Part shown: piece after piece, positions 1-6,494 of the stretch
How positions within the stretch are numbered: the first letter of the stretch is position 1
Layout of the letters: each line of letters opens with the position of its first letter
Source of the DNA: Vulcanimicrobiia bacterium
GTDB taxonomy: Bacteria; Eremiobacterota; Eremiobacteria; Baltobacterales; Baltobacteraceae
Assembly: GCA_024281135.1 (NCBI GenBank)
Contig: JAMXLG010000348.1
Location: forward strand, 1 to 10,624
DNA: 10,624 nucleotides
Reading direction: 5' to 3'
Notes under the pieces: generated by a model
What the model was told of the DNA's origin: nothing
Databases searched by the model: none
Seen by the model: only the letters and a program-made list of their open reading frames with translations
Program-made: the position numbers and the translations under genes

Positions 1-934
1 TCGGAACGTTGATCGGACCGGAAAATACGTGCTTTTCGCCACTGAGAATCGCTTTGCCGACCGGCGGCATCGGCGGCACACCGGGCGGTGGGGTTTGAAC
101 CGGTGGCGGTGTTCCGCCGCCACGCTGATATGCGTACCAATAGCCCGCCTCGAGATAAATGAGTCCGGCCACTTTCTTCGGATATCGCGTACCGATGTCG
201 CTCAGTTCTTCGCCCGCGATTGAATGGCCGATGAGCACCGGTTTTTGCATCTTCATCGCATCCATGACTGCGATAACATCGTCTCCGAGGCGGTCAGCCG
301 AGTAATTTGCTTTCGTTGCGTCGGGTTTGCTCGAGTTACCGAAACCGCGGCGCGTCATCGAGTAGACGTGATACTTCTTCATGAGCTCTGGTGCGATACT
401 GTACCAAGCATGACCCGTGTTGCCGAGGCCCGCGAGCAACAAGACAGGCCGTCCTGATCCGCCCCAATCGAAAACTTCGTCCTTGACGTTCGTGTCAACG
501 AACACCAGCTGCGACTTCGGTTCGATCACCGTCCACGAGGCATGCGCAACTTTGCGGAACGTAATCGGGAACCGCGGACCGTTCGGCACCGACCATACAC
601 CAGCCATGGCGGCGCCATTCGAACCCAGTGTGGCGTGATATACGCGATGATAATCCGTCCACGGTTCCTGGTTCATATCGAAGCGCATCGTCACGTTCGC
701 GCCGCTAATCGCCACGCTTTGTGTAACGATCGGAACTTCGCTCTCATCGATGCTGTGAACGACGATGTTGTAACCGCGGTTCGTCTTCGATATCTGCATA
801 ATGCGGCGAAGGGGGCCGGCCGGCCCCTGCATTGTGCCTTGCCACGTGCCGGAGATGTCGGTTGCGCTTGATGCGCGCAGTGTCGACGAGAGAAGGACCG
901 CTATAAACGAAATCGCGAGAAGAAGATATCGCAA
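1..934 (-). CDS. Exported lipocalin-like + alpha/beta hydrolase fold protein (3' end outside window)
   Basis: Translating the minus strand from a TTG at 934 gives 311 residues that stay open to the window edge. Residues 1-24 look like a signal peptide ([15 protein letters not shown], then Ala/Ser). Residues about 25-128 form a small beta-rich domain ([10 protein letters not shown] near the start) like the lipocalin-like domains that precede some hydrolases. Residues about 140-270 are an alpha/beta hydrolase core with the strand and oxyanion region [11 protein letters not shown], a RRGFGNSS loop and the nucleophile elbow GHSIAGEE (Ser238). Residues 273-292 are a Pro/Gly-rich insert where the cap domain would begin. 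The acid and histidine of the triad must lie beyond the edge. The protein is probably a periplasmic or secreted esterase-type hydrolase; the substrate is unknown. The TTG start is chosen because AAGGAGG lies 5 nt before it and the signal peptide begins exactly there. It is the last gene of the minus-strand run, 37 bp after the preceding stop. Confidence 0.85.
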   Translation of the reverse strand, partial: MRYLLLAISFIAVLLSSTLRASSATDISGTWQGTMQGPAGPLRRIMQISKTNRGYNIVVHSIDESEVPIVTQSVAISGANVTMRFDMNQEPWTDYHRVYHATLGSNGAAMAGVWSVPNGPRFPITFRKVAHASWTVIEPKSQLVFVDTNVKDEVFDWGGSGRPVLLLAGLGNTGHAWYSIAPELMKKYHVYSMTRRGFGNSSKPDATKANYSADRLGDDVIAVMDAMKMQKPVLIGHSIAGEELSDIGTRYPKKVAGLIYLEAGYWYAYQRGGGTPPPVQTPPPGVPPMPPVGKAILSGEKHVFSGPINVP

Positions 935-939
935 GCGGC

Positions 940-946
940 CCTCCTT
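940..946 (-). promoter_or_regulatory. Strong ribosome binding site for the TTG start at 934
   Basis: The minus strand reads AAGGAGG, followed by a 5-nt spacer and the TTG codon. This decides the start of the lipocalin/hydrolase gene. Its upstream half overlaps the end of the repeat-like element at 941-965. Confidence 0.7.
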
Positions 947-965
947 CGACAAGCTCAGGATGACA
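941..965. repeat. Dispersed intergenic repeat-like element (TTCGACAAGCTCAGGATGA type)
   Basis: The plus strand contains CCTTCGACAAGCTCAGGATG followed by ACA, filling most of the 37-bp gap between the stop codon at 972-974 and the next start at 934. From memory, this sequence (minus strand TCATCCTGAGCTTGTCGAAGG) recurs in intergenic spaces of many unrelated bacteria. Only one copy is visible here, so repetition cannot be shown from the window. The ends form a short inverted repeat (TCCT 942-945 and AGGA 957-960), too weak to call a terminator. Confidence 0.5.
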
Positions 966-971
966 CGGAGT

Positions 972-2009
972 TTACGTGTTTTCTGGGTGGTCCTTCACGT
1001 AGGCGGCGACGGCGTCCTGGATCGCTTGTCGCCTATTGTCGTTGGTTTGCGTGTTGCTGTAGAGAACCGAGCCGAAGCACGTGTAGACGTTGAGCGTGAA
1101 CGTATACGAATTGTGCGGGTGCATGCCGCCGGAATGTTGCGAGTTGAGAACGCCCGACGCAATGGTGTTTTGGCGATTCGTGCCGCAGATCGAATCGGCT
1201 TGCTTCGCGAGGTTCGTCGAGTTCGCACGCGTCATCGACGTTTTATAAGCAACGTTCATGGCGCGGAAGAGATCGTCGGTGGATTCACTGATGTCGCCGG
1301 GAGAAGCGTTACCGGTCAAGCGAGCGACGATCACGGACATCGGGGGCTTTACGACAGGTGCAGGCGTCGGACCGGAGGCGACGTTCTTTCCATTTTTCTT
1401 GAAGAGGCCACCCAGGTTGCTTAAGACGTTGTTGACGCTATACGACGCACCTTTGGTGTCCGTAGATGAAGGCGTCGCACTCGCCTCGGTCACGACGTTC
1501 GGGCGGTCCACGCCGGCAGCTTGAAGGACGACCGTTCGCGCCGTCAATGCTTGCGAAGCGATATCCGGGACGCTTTGAATCTGCGTCGTCGCGGAGTACA
1601 CGGCGATTTCGGAGTTCGCGTCGACGACACGCGCTACGATTGCAGCACCTTGGCCGATCGGCTGAACGAACCCGCTGACGTAATAGTCGGCGCGTTGCGA
1701 GTGCGCGTACTTCGCCCAATCTTCGCGCTTGATGTTCGACGGAATCGGCAGCACGTTGAGGCCACCCGCTTGAGCCATCACTTGCGTATAAATCTGCGCG
1801 ATCGCACCACCCGTGCGCGGATCCACGTCGGACGGCGTTTCAAACGGATACACGACGACGGTGGGAGTGGCAGCGCTGGGAGTGGCCGCAGGGACGGGAG
1901 CGAAGGACGGAGTCGCCTTCGGAACCGGCGCGGGCTTTGGTGACGGCGGCGCAGCCGCGATCAGCCCAAGGCTCGAGCATAACAAGATAACACCGAAGGT
2001 CCGACGCAC
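972..2009 (-). CDS. Exported protein with two CsgG/TolB-N/FlgO-like half-domains, unknown function
   Basis: The product has 345 residues. Residues 1-20 are a signal peptide ([20 protein letters not shown]) and 21-50 an Ala/Pro/Thr-rich linker. Residues 50-165 open with the strand TVVVYPFE, followed by a helix-forming segment, NVLPIP, then ADYYVSGFV and a closing helix. This order recalls the small alpha/beta domain of CsgG, TolB N-terminal, LpoB and FlgO proteins. Residues 224-340 seem to repeat the layout ([10 protein letters not shown], then [23 protein letters not shown] and a closing helix) and carry Cys275 and Cys311, which could form a disulfide after export. Residues about 166-222 are a Ser/Thr/Pro-rich linker. 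The start is GTG, with AAAGGAG ending 4 nt before it; that site overlaps the stop codon of the upstream hydrolase gene, so the two are probably translated together. The fold assignment rests on pattern only, and no function is recognised. Confidence 0.8.
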   Translation of the reverse strand: MRRTFGVILLCSSLGLIAAAPPSPKPAPVPKATPSFAPVPAATPSAATPTVVVYPFETPSDVDPRTGGAIAQIYTQVMAQAGGLNVLPIPSNIKREDWAKYAHSQRADYYVSGFVQPIGQGAAIVARVVDANSEIAVYSATTQIQSVPDIASQALTARTVVLQAAGVDRPNVVTEASATPSSTDTKGASYSVNNVLSNLGGLFKKNGKNVASGPTPAPVVKPPMSVIVARLTGNASPGDISESTDDLFRAMNVAYKTSMTRANSTNLAKQADSICGTNRQNTIASGVLNSQHSGGMHPHNSYTFTLNVYTCFGSVLYSNTQTNDNRRQAIQDAVAAYVKDHPENT

Positions 2010-2011
2010 GG

Positions 2012-2020
2012 CTCTCCTTT
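2012..2020 (-). promoter_or_regulatory. Ribosome binding site overlapping the upstream stop codon
   Basis: The minus strand reads AAAGGAGAG, with its first As shared with the TAA stop of the hydrolase gene (2021-2019). It is followed by CC and the GTG start at 2009. The arrangement supports both the GTG start and translational coupling. Confidence 0.65.
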
Positions 2021-2720
2021 ACTTCGAGGACAACGATTCAATACTGCTAACGAACGTGCGAAGCGCCGCGTTCGTATCTTCGGGCTGCTCGATGAAGAAC
2101 AAGTGCCCCGTTCCTCCGAGTATTCGCGCTTGGGCGCCCGGTATCCGGTCCACGGCGGCCATGACGAACTTTGGCGGCACCATGACATCTTTATCCCCGG
2201 CAAGCGCCAAAAGGGGCACCCTGATCTCGGGCAGGCGCTCCAGCACGTCAAACGCGTTACATGCCTCGAAATCCCGGCGAGTCTGCGCTTGCCCGACGCG
2301 CAACATGGAGTCTACGGCAGCGTCGAGCCGCTCCTTGCTAGGCTCTGCGAAGAAGTAACCGGCGAGCGTTCGGGCGGCTTGCTGAAAGTCACTGTCGATC
2401 GCTTCGAAGATTGCCGGCGAGACCCGCAGTTTGCCCGATGAACCGAGCAAGACGGCCCCAGCAAGGCGCGGTTCGTGGCGAAGCGCGAGTTCGAGTGCAA
2501 TCGCTCCGCCCATCGAGCTTCCCGCAAGAATCACATCGTGCAGATCGTCGTCGCGAATCATCTGCGCGATTGCATCCGCGAATTCCGCGATCGACGCCGG
2601 TTCGCCGGGTGCGCCGTGTCCCGGAAGTGCGGGTGCAAGCGATTGCGGAAATGCAGCGGTCTGACGCGCGAATACGTCGGGCGTGCTACCCGCACCGTGA
2701 AGAAAGAGCAGCGTCGCCAT
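2019..2720 (-). CDS. Small alpha/beta hydrolase, cytoplasmic
   Basis: From the ATG at 2720 the product has 233 residues, a complete single-domain alpha/beta hydrolase without a signal peptide. Seen in order are the oxyanion strand LLFLHGAGS (residues 4-12), the LPGHG loop (32-36), the nucleophile elbow GSSMGG (Ser69), the acid segment AGDKDVMVP (Asp176 or Asp178) and the catalytic histidine in GGTGHLFFIEQP (His206). It most resembles the 3-oxoadipate enol-lactonase/esterase group, where motifs alone do not give a substrate. The ATG shares its A with the TGA stop of the BrkB-type gene (TGATG), so translation is likely coupled. A TTG directly before it, at 2723, is the only close alternative and would add one residue. 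Gene 972-2009 follows immediately. Confidence 0.9.
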   Translation of the reverse strand: MATLLFLHGAGSTPDVFARQTAAFPQSLAPALPGHGAPGEPASIAEFADAIAQMIRDDDLHDVILAGSSMGGAIALELALRHEPRLAGAVLLGSSGKLRVSPAIFEAIDSDFQQAARTLAGYFFAEPSKERLDAAVDSMLRVGQAQTRRDFEACNAFDVLERLPEIRVPLLALAGDKDVMVPPKFVMAAVDRIPGAQARILGGTGHLFFIEQPEDTNAALRTFVSSIESLSSK

Positions 2721-3583
2721 CAAACCGTCGTGGTCGTCGTATCGGCGATCGGTTCGATGGAATCGACGATGAGCGGAATATGTTCTTTACCGGAATGCGC
2801 ATGCCACGCCGCGGAAAATTCCGCGCCGTAGAAAAACGTCGAGCCGATCACATAAAACCACAGTAGCAGCGCGAGCGGAACGGAAAGCGCGCCGTAGATG
2901 CCCGTAAAATTCACGTGAATCGTATACTCCGAAAACACGAACTGCACGAGCGGCCAAAGGATCGCAACGACCGTTGCACCCGGTAACGAGAATCCCCACG
3001 TCATGCCCTCGCGATTGGGCAAAAAGCGATACAGCACCATCGTCGCAATAAAGACGAGCGCGATCGAGATGAGGTAGGCGCCGAGGTGTCCGATATACTG
3101 TTGATCGGGAACGTCGGCCACGAACATCGCGATCGAGAGAATGACCGGCAACGCCATCGCGATCATCAAAAAAATCGCCATGACGGGCAGCATGACGATC
3201 GAGAGTGCGATGTTATGAATGAGCGGGCGCCCTTTCGGCACTCCTAGCGCGCGATCGAGCGCGTACGCAAGTCCCATGAACAGATTCTTACCGGACCATA
3301 CGAGAAACCCGAGTGCGATGATACTCGAAATGCCCCGGCCGTAAATGTACGTCTGGAGATTCGCGGCCACGAATTCGTGAAGCGTTGGACTGAACGTATC
3401 GAAGAACGTCAGCACGCGCTCTTGCGCCATCGGATAGATGTACGAGGCGACCGTCAGAATGAGGACGACCAATGGAAACAGCGCGAAAAGGGCGTTGAAC
3501 GCCACCGCCTGTGCCAAAAACGCGCATCCGTCGCGCGAGAATCGAAGCCCCGCTTCTCGCAGGGTGGAGATGACTCGTCCCAT
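2720..3583 (-). CDS. YihY/BrkB-family integral membrane protein
   Basis: The product has 287 residues. The N-terminal amphipathic stretch and first membrane segment (FLAQAVAFNALFALFPLVVL, residues 22-41) are the usual opening of the YihY/BrkB (UPF0761) family. About six membrane segments are visible, near residues 27-50, 85-107, 127-156, 165-188, 200-222 and 234-256. The conserved region GALSVPLALLLWFYV followed by FFYGAEFSAAW (231-260) is characteristic. The family is often called virulence factor BrkB or ribonuclease BN, but its members are inner-membrane proteins of unresolved function, and RNase activity should not be assumed. I start at the ATG at 3583 because family homology begins there; the reading frame extends to 3838, but that part is antisense to the next gene. 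No Shine-Dalgarno sequence is visible. It is the first gene of the four-gene minus-strand run. Confidence 0.9.
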   Translation of the reverse strand: MGRVISTLREAGLRFSRDGCAFLAQAVAFNALFALFPLVVLILTVASYIYPMAQERVLTFFDTFSPTLHEFVAANLQTYIYGRGISSIIALGFLVWSGKNLFMGLAYALDRALGVPKGRPLIHNIALSIVMLPVMAIFLMIAMALPVILSIAMFVADVPDQQYIGHLGAYLISIALVFIATMVLYRFLPNREGMTWGFSLPGATVVAILWPLVQFVFSEYTIHVNFTGIYGALSVPLALLLWFYVIGSTFFYGAEFSAAWHAHSGKEHIPLIVDSIEPIADTTTTTV

Positions 3584-3586
3584 TCG

Positions 3587-4093
3587 ATGCGTAAATATCG
3601 CTGCGCCTTGGTTGTATTCCCACCCGCGGCGCCGGTGACCGTCGTGCTCGACGGAAAAACGGTACGCTCCTACACCGGTGCCTTCGAGAGTGCCGGTCGC
3701 GTCTACGCTCCGTTGCGCCCGTTCGTGACCGGCATCGCCGACGCGATGTGGTTCGATGGGAACAGCCTTGTTATCGTACGCGACGGACGCTCCGTCGTGG
3801 TGCGGCTTCCCTCGCGTGAGCCCGATGCGCTCGATCATGCGTACGTTCCCCTAGCCCCGATTCTCCGCTCCTTGGGTGCGACTGTCGAATACGAGCCGTT
3901 CGGGCGCGTCGTCGTCCGTTCGCTTTTTGCACCGGTCGTCGCAACGCCGACCCCATTCAATCCAACGGCCCCGTCCGCGATGCCGAGCCCGGTCTTCACG
4001 CCGGCTCCCATTCCAACGCCGCGGCCGGTCTGGACCGGTTCTCCGCTGCCGCGCCGGACGCCGATTCCGTATCCGACTAACGTGCCGCGATAG
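3587..4093 (+). CDS. Copper-amine-oxidase N-terminal-like domain protein with Pro-rich tail
   Basis: The product has 168 residues. Residues about 16-112 match the pattern of the copper amine oxidase N-terminal-like domain (PF07833 type): PVTVVLDGKTV, RVYAPLRPFVTGIADAMWF, SLVIVRDGRSVVVRL, AYVPLAPILRSLGATVEY. This small domain is found in many envelope proteins and does not imply oxidase activity. Residues 116-168 are a Pro/Thr-rich tail ending in PYPTNVPR. The domain normally occurs in exported proteins, yet the N-terminus (MRKYRCALVVFPPAA) offers only a very short hydrophobic run, so export is uncertain. The ATG at 3587 lies 3 bp from the divergent BrkB-type start and has no nearby Shine-Dalgarno sequence. 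A TTG at 3608 is a possible alternative but also lacks one. The 3' end overlaps the convergent dehydrogenase gene by 17 bp. Confidence 0.75.
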   Translation: MRKYRCALVVFPPAAPVTVVLDGKTVRSYTGAFESAGRVYAPLRPFVTGIADAMWFDGNSLVIVRDGRSVVVRLPSREPDALDHAYVPLAPILRSLGATVEYEPFGRVVVRSLFAPVVATPTPFNPTAPSAMPSPVFTPAPIPTPRPVWTGSPLPRRTPIPYPTNVPR

Positions 4094-4916
4094 CGGCGAG
4101 ATCTTTATCGGCGAGACCGCGATCGACCGTAGCGGTGAGCGCAGCTTCGACGCCGTCGATCACCGGCAACTTCGCGCCGTTTGCCGCAGCTTGCATCAAT
4201 CGCGCGTCTTTGCGCGCCATCTCCGCCGTCCACGTCGGTTCGAAATCGCCTTGCGCCATGCGCTTTCCACGGCCCGTGATCTGGCCGCTGACGTCGAAAA
4301 ACGTGAAGAGGTCGTAAGCTTCGACCGGTGTGAGACCCTGTGCTTTTGCGATTGTCATCATGTCGCTCAAGCCGCCGACTACCGCGAGAATCATCGAATT
4401 ACCAAGCAGTTTATACACCGCTGCGCGATCGACACGCTCGCCCAAATATTTGCGTTTGTTCGCGAGTTTTGCGAGATGCGGATCGAGGCGCTCGAAGAGT
4501 TCCTTCGGTCCCGACGCGAGCATCGTTCCGTTGCCGCTTTCCGCTTGCGGTGGCCCCATAAACACGGGTGCATGTAAAAACGGGTAGCCGGCGTCGTTCA
4601 AGCGCTTTGCTCTCGCTGGAACTTCGTGTGGGTCGACGGTCGTGTGATCGACGATCGGTGTGCCTTTCGCGATTCCGCCCAACGCCGCATCGAGAATCGG
4701 ATCAACTGCGTCGCCGTCGCGTACGCAAATGTGCACGATGTCGGCGCCGCGTGCAGCGTCGGCTGCATCCGTGAATGCGCGCGCACCGGTTGTCTCTAGC
4801 GCGCGTGCCCGCTCGGGCGTACGGTTCCAAACGTTGACGTTGAAGCCTTGGGCGCGCAGATGGCGGACGAAACCGGAACCAAGCATGCCCGCTCCGTAAA
4901 ATGCAATCGTGTTCAT
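4077..4916 (-). CDS. Beta-hydroxyacid dehydrogenase (6PGDH/3-hydroxyisobutyrate dehydrogenase family)
   Basis: The product has 279 residues, close to the family's usual length of about 290. Seen are the Rossmann motif FYGAGMLGSGFVRHL (residues 6-20) with NRT after the second strand (31-33, which favours NADP(H)), the substrate-region motif VDHTTVDP (89-96), the catalytic motif YKLLGNSM (Lys169, Asn173) and the C-terminal KDARLMQ (237-243). Family members reduce or oxidise small beta-hydroxyacids or aldehydes such as 3-hydroxyisobutyrate, tartronate semialdehyde, glyoxylate and succinic semialdehyde. The loop that usually reads APVSGG here reads APVFMGPP (117-123), so the substrate cannot be transferred from the well-known members. 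The ATG at 4916 is chosen because the Rossmann strand starts immediately after it; the frame stays open to 5084, but that part is intergenic. It is divergent from the HxlR regulator, which probably controls it. The 3' end overlaps the convergent gene by 17 bp. Confidence 0.9.
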   Translation of the reverse strand: MNTIAFYGAGMLGSGFVRHLRAQGFNVNVWNRTPERARALETTGARAFTDAADAARGADIVHICVRDGDAVDPILDAALGGIAKGTPIVDHTTVDPHEVPARAKRLNDAGYPFLHAPVFMGPPQAESGNGTMLASGPKELFERLDPHLAKLANKRKYLGERVDRAAVYKLLGNSMILAVVGGLSDMMTIAKAQGLTPVEAYDLFTFFDVSGQITGRGKRMAQGDFEPTWTAEMARKDARLMQAAANGAKLPVIDGVEAALTATVDRGLADKDLAAIAAR

Positions 4917-4994
4917 AGACGGCCATAACACGCGAGGAACTATGGCAGAGGCACGCGCATGTCGAAAGTAAGAAGAGATACCTCGGTCGATCCC

Positions 4995-5030
4995 GCTTAC
5001 CTTGAAGTGGCCTACGTACTTTTGGTAAGC
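4995..5030. promoter_or_regulatory. Inverted repeat, candidate HxlR operator in the divergent promoter region
   Basis: In the 149-bp space between the dehydrogenase (start 4916) and HxlR (start 5066), GCTTACC at 4995-5001 is mirrored perfectly by GGTAAGC at 5024-5030. Nested inside, AAGT (5005-5008) is mirrored by ACTT (5018-5021), with TACGTA at 5013-5018. HxlR regulators bind as dimers to AT-containing TAC/GTA inverted repeats next to their own genes, so this is the natural autoregulatory site. A weak promoter for the regulator, TTGAAG (5002-5007) and TAAGCT (5026-5031) at 18-bp spacing, would lie within the repeat, which fits repression by occlusion. The rest of the intergenic region shows only a weak CATAGT-like -10 (4939-4944, minus strand) for the dehydrogenase. 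Confidence 0.55.
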
Positions 5031-5065
5031 TAATGCAGTAGGAGGTATCAGGGAGTACCGCAGCC

Positions 5066-5437
5066 ATGCCAACCAGCCGAGCAAGCAATAATGATCACGT
5101 GGACACCGACGGTGCCCTGTGTCCGCGCTTTCACCGGGCCGTCGAGCTCGTCGGACGGCGCTGGACTGGGGCGATCATTCGGGTCCTGCTCAACGGACCG
5201 CACCGCTTTAACGAGCTGCTGGGTGCGATTCCGGGCATCTCGGACCGCCTGCTAACCGAGCGGTTGCGCGAGCTGGAGGCGGAAGCCCTGATTTCGCGTC
5301 ACGTCGAGTCGGGCTCGCCGGTCAAGGTGGTTTACGAATTGACCTGCGCCGGCGCGGAACTGCAAGAGCCGATGGATGCGCTCGGCCGTTGGGCCGAACG
5401 CTGGATCAGCGCCGCGAAAGAGAGCGCTAGCGCGTAA
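5066..5437 (+). CDS. HxlR-family winged-helix transcriptional regulator
   Basis: The product has 123 residues and is a complete single-domain MarR/HxlR-type winged helix. The conserved opening CPRFHRAVELVGRRW (residues 19-33) carries the near-invariant Cys19, used as a redox or electrophile sensor in members such as HypR. Recognition-helix features are RFNELLGAIPGISDRLLTERLRELEAEALI (in the 48-77 range), followed by the wing and YELTCAG. The family commonly represses a divergent oxidoreductase gene and is released by quinones, aldehydes or disulfide stress; here the neighbour is the dehydrogenase at 4077-4916. AGGGAG at 5050-5055 lies 10 nt before the ATG. A stronger AGGAGG at 5040-5045 is 20 nt away and has no usable start codon downstream of it. 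The 3' end overlaps the convergent deacetylase gene by 11 bp. Confidence 0.93.
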   Translation: MPTSRASNNDHVDTDGALCPRFHRAVELVGRRWTGAIIRVLLNGPHRFNELLGAIPGISDRLLTERLRELEAEALISRHVESGSPVKVVYELTCAGAELQEPMDALGRWAERWISAAKESASA

Positions 5438-6479
5438 GGTCCTGCGCGAGGACGAACTGAACCCCGTCCGCTTCGAATTGCGGAATCAACGCCTGGACCG
5501 CTTCAAGCGTCGTTGTTTTTGGATGACCGATTGCAATTGCGCTTCCCGTTCGTTTTGCAATTGCCTCAGCGTCGCGTAGTTGCGCTTCTGAATACGCGAC
5601 GTCTTCTTTATTGTCGAGAAATACGTCACGCGCGGCAGTTCGCACGCCGTCTGCGGATGCAACTTGCTCGCCAACCGACGCTGCGTTCGTCTTTGAATCG
5701 ATAAAGAAGAGATCGCCGCGTTTCGCAAGCACGCCGATGACGTCGCTCATTACGCGTGGATCGGCGCTCGCTTTGCTTCCTTCGTGATTGTTCACACCGC
5801 TCGCAAGCGGAACTTGCGCGAGATCGTCTTCGACTTGCGCGACGATTTGCGCATCGGTCATTTCCGTCGTCACTTTGCCCGGTCCGGGATTCATGCCCGA
5901 GAGCGTCTCCATCGGCAAGTGCAACATCACGCCCTTGCCGGCGTCTTTCGCTTCTTGCGCGATCGTCGCGGAACCGTGCACGTGCGGCAACACCGACATC
6001 GTCAAAGGAACCGGCAGCGCAATAAACCCACGCTCGGTGGAAAGCCACTGCCCGCAGTCATCGATTATCAACGCGAGCTTCGGCGCGTTCGGATTTCCAA
6101 CGGGCAGCGGCGATGACGTCGGCGCAGTTGACGGCGGAACACTCGGTGTTTCGGTCGGCGTCACCGTCGCGGTCGGCTCGAGCGTTGCGGTTTCTTCCGC
6201 TGGTGCCGTTGCGACGGGTGCTTCCGACGGTGCGGCAGTCGCTTCGCTTACCGTCTCGTTCCGCGGATGCGTACGATGCGTCGTGGGACGAAGCAGAAAC
6301 CAGCCGGCGGCGACTGCGATGAAGATCAGGAGGACAAGAACCGGTAACCCGGAGCGCGATGCGCGTTGCCTGCGCGGTGGTTTACGCCTGGACACGTCGA
6401 ACGGTCGTTCGCTTTTGCTTCGGGCGGAACCCTTTTGCGTCACCCTCTTACGCGGTGCTTGGATTGTCGTGCATTTCAT
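5427..6479 (-). CDS. Membrane-anchored divergent polysaccharide deacetylase family protein
   Basis: The product has 350 residues. Residues 1-44 are a strongly basic cytoplasmic segment, 45-63 a membrane anchor (LPVLVLLIFIAVAAGWFLL) and about 75-130 an Ala/Pro/Thr/Glu-rich spacer. The catalytic-type domain, 133-350, matches the divergent polysaccharide deacetylase family (YibQ type): LALIIDDCGQ (Asp140/Asp141), the HLPME segment (187-191), GVNNHEGSKA (228-237), FFIDSKTNA (258-266), RDVFLDN (284-290) and the GHP segment (318-320). These proteins have a polysaccharide-deacetylase-like NodB fold and act outside the cytoplasmic membrane; their substrate is not established. The family usually has GVNNHMGS, and here Glu replaces Met. 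The ATG at 6479 has GGAGG (6484-6488) 4 nt before it, which decides the start; the frame extends to 6713 only as antisense of the next gene. The start lies 15 bp from the divergent racemase-like gene. Confidence 0.9.
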   Translation of the reverse strand: MKCTTIQAPRKRVTQKGSARSKSERPFDVSRRKPPRRQRASRSGLPVLVLLIFIAVAAGWFLLRPTTHRTHPRNETVSEATAAPSEAPVATAPAEETATLEPTATVTPTETPSVPPSTAPTSSPLPVGNPNAPKLALIIDDCGQWLSTERGFIALPVPLTMSVLPHVHGSATIAQEAKDAGKGVMLHLPMETLSGMNPGPGKVTTEMTDAQIVAQVEDDLAQVPLASGVNNHEGSKASADPRVMSDVIGVLAKRGDLFFIDSKTNAASVGEQVASADGVRTAARDVFLDNKEDVAYSEAQLRDAEAIAKRTGSAIAIGHPKTTTLEAVQALIPQFEADGVQFVLAQDLTR

Positions 6480-6494
6480 CGAACCTCCGAGCGC

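Noticed and set aside
801..1424. 207-codon open frame on the plus strand
   Set aside because: Arg/Val-rich shadow of the exported minus-strand protein and its junction; no domain, signal peptide or ribosome site.
2720..3583. Ribonuclease BN function for the BrkB-type gene
   Set aside because: The name is a historical misassignment for this membrane family; the sequence shows membrane segments and no nuclease motif.
3377..3586. Upstream extension of the plus-strand copper-amine-oxidase-N-like frame
   Set aside because: It is low-complexity charged sequence antisense to conserved BrkB-type membrane segments, so it is a shadow frame.
3584..3838. N-terminal extension of the BrkB-type frame on the minus strand
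   Set aside because: It is exactly antisense to the copper-amine-oxidase-N-like gene, has no membrane or family features, and family homology begins at the ATG at 3583.
5044..5059. GGTA/TACC hairpin over the HxlR ribosome site as a riboregulator
   Set aside because: Only 4 bp of pairing and no further complementarity, within chance expectation.
4917..5084. Upstream extension of the dehydrogenase frame to 5084
   Set aside because: It crosses the divergent promoter region and the HxlR start; the Rossmann strand begins directly after the ATG at 4916.
5424..5433. GCGCTAGCGC palindrome as a terminator
   Set aside because: The stem would be 3 bp around a 4-nt loop with no U-tract; it is better explained by overlapping stop codons.
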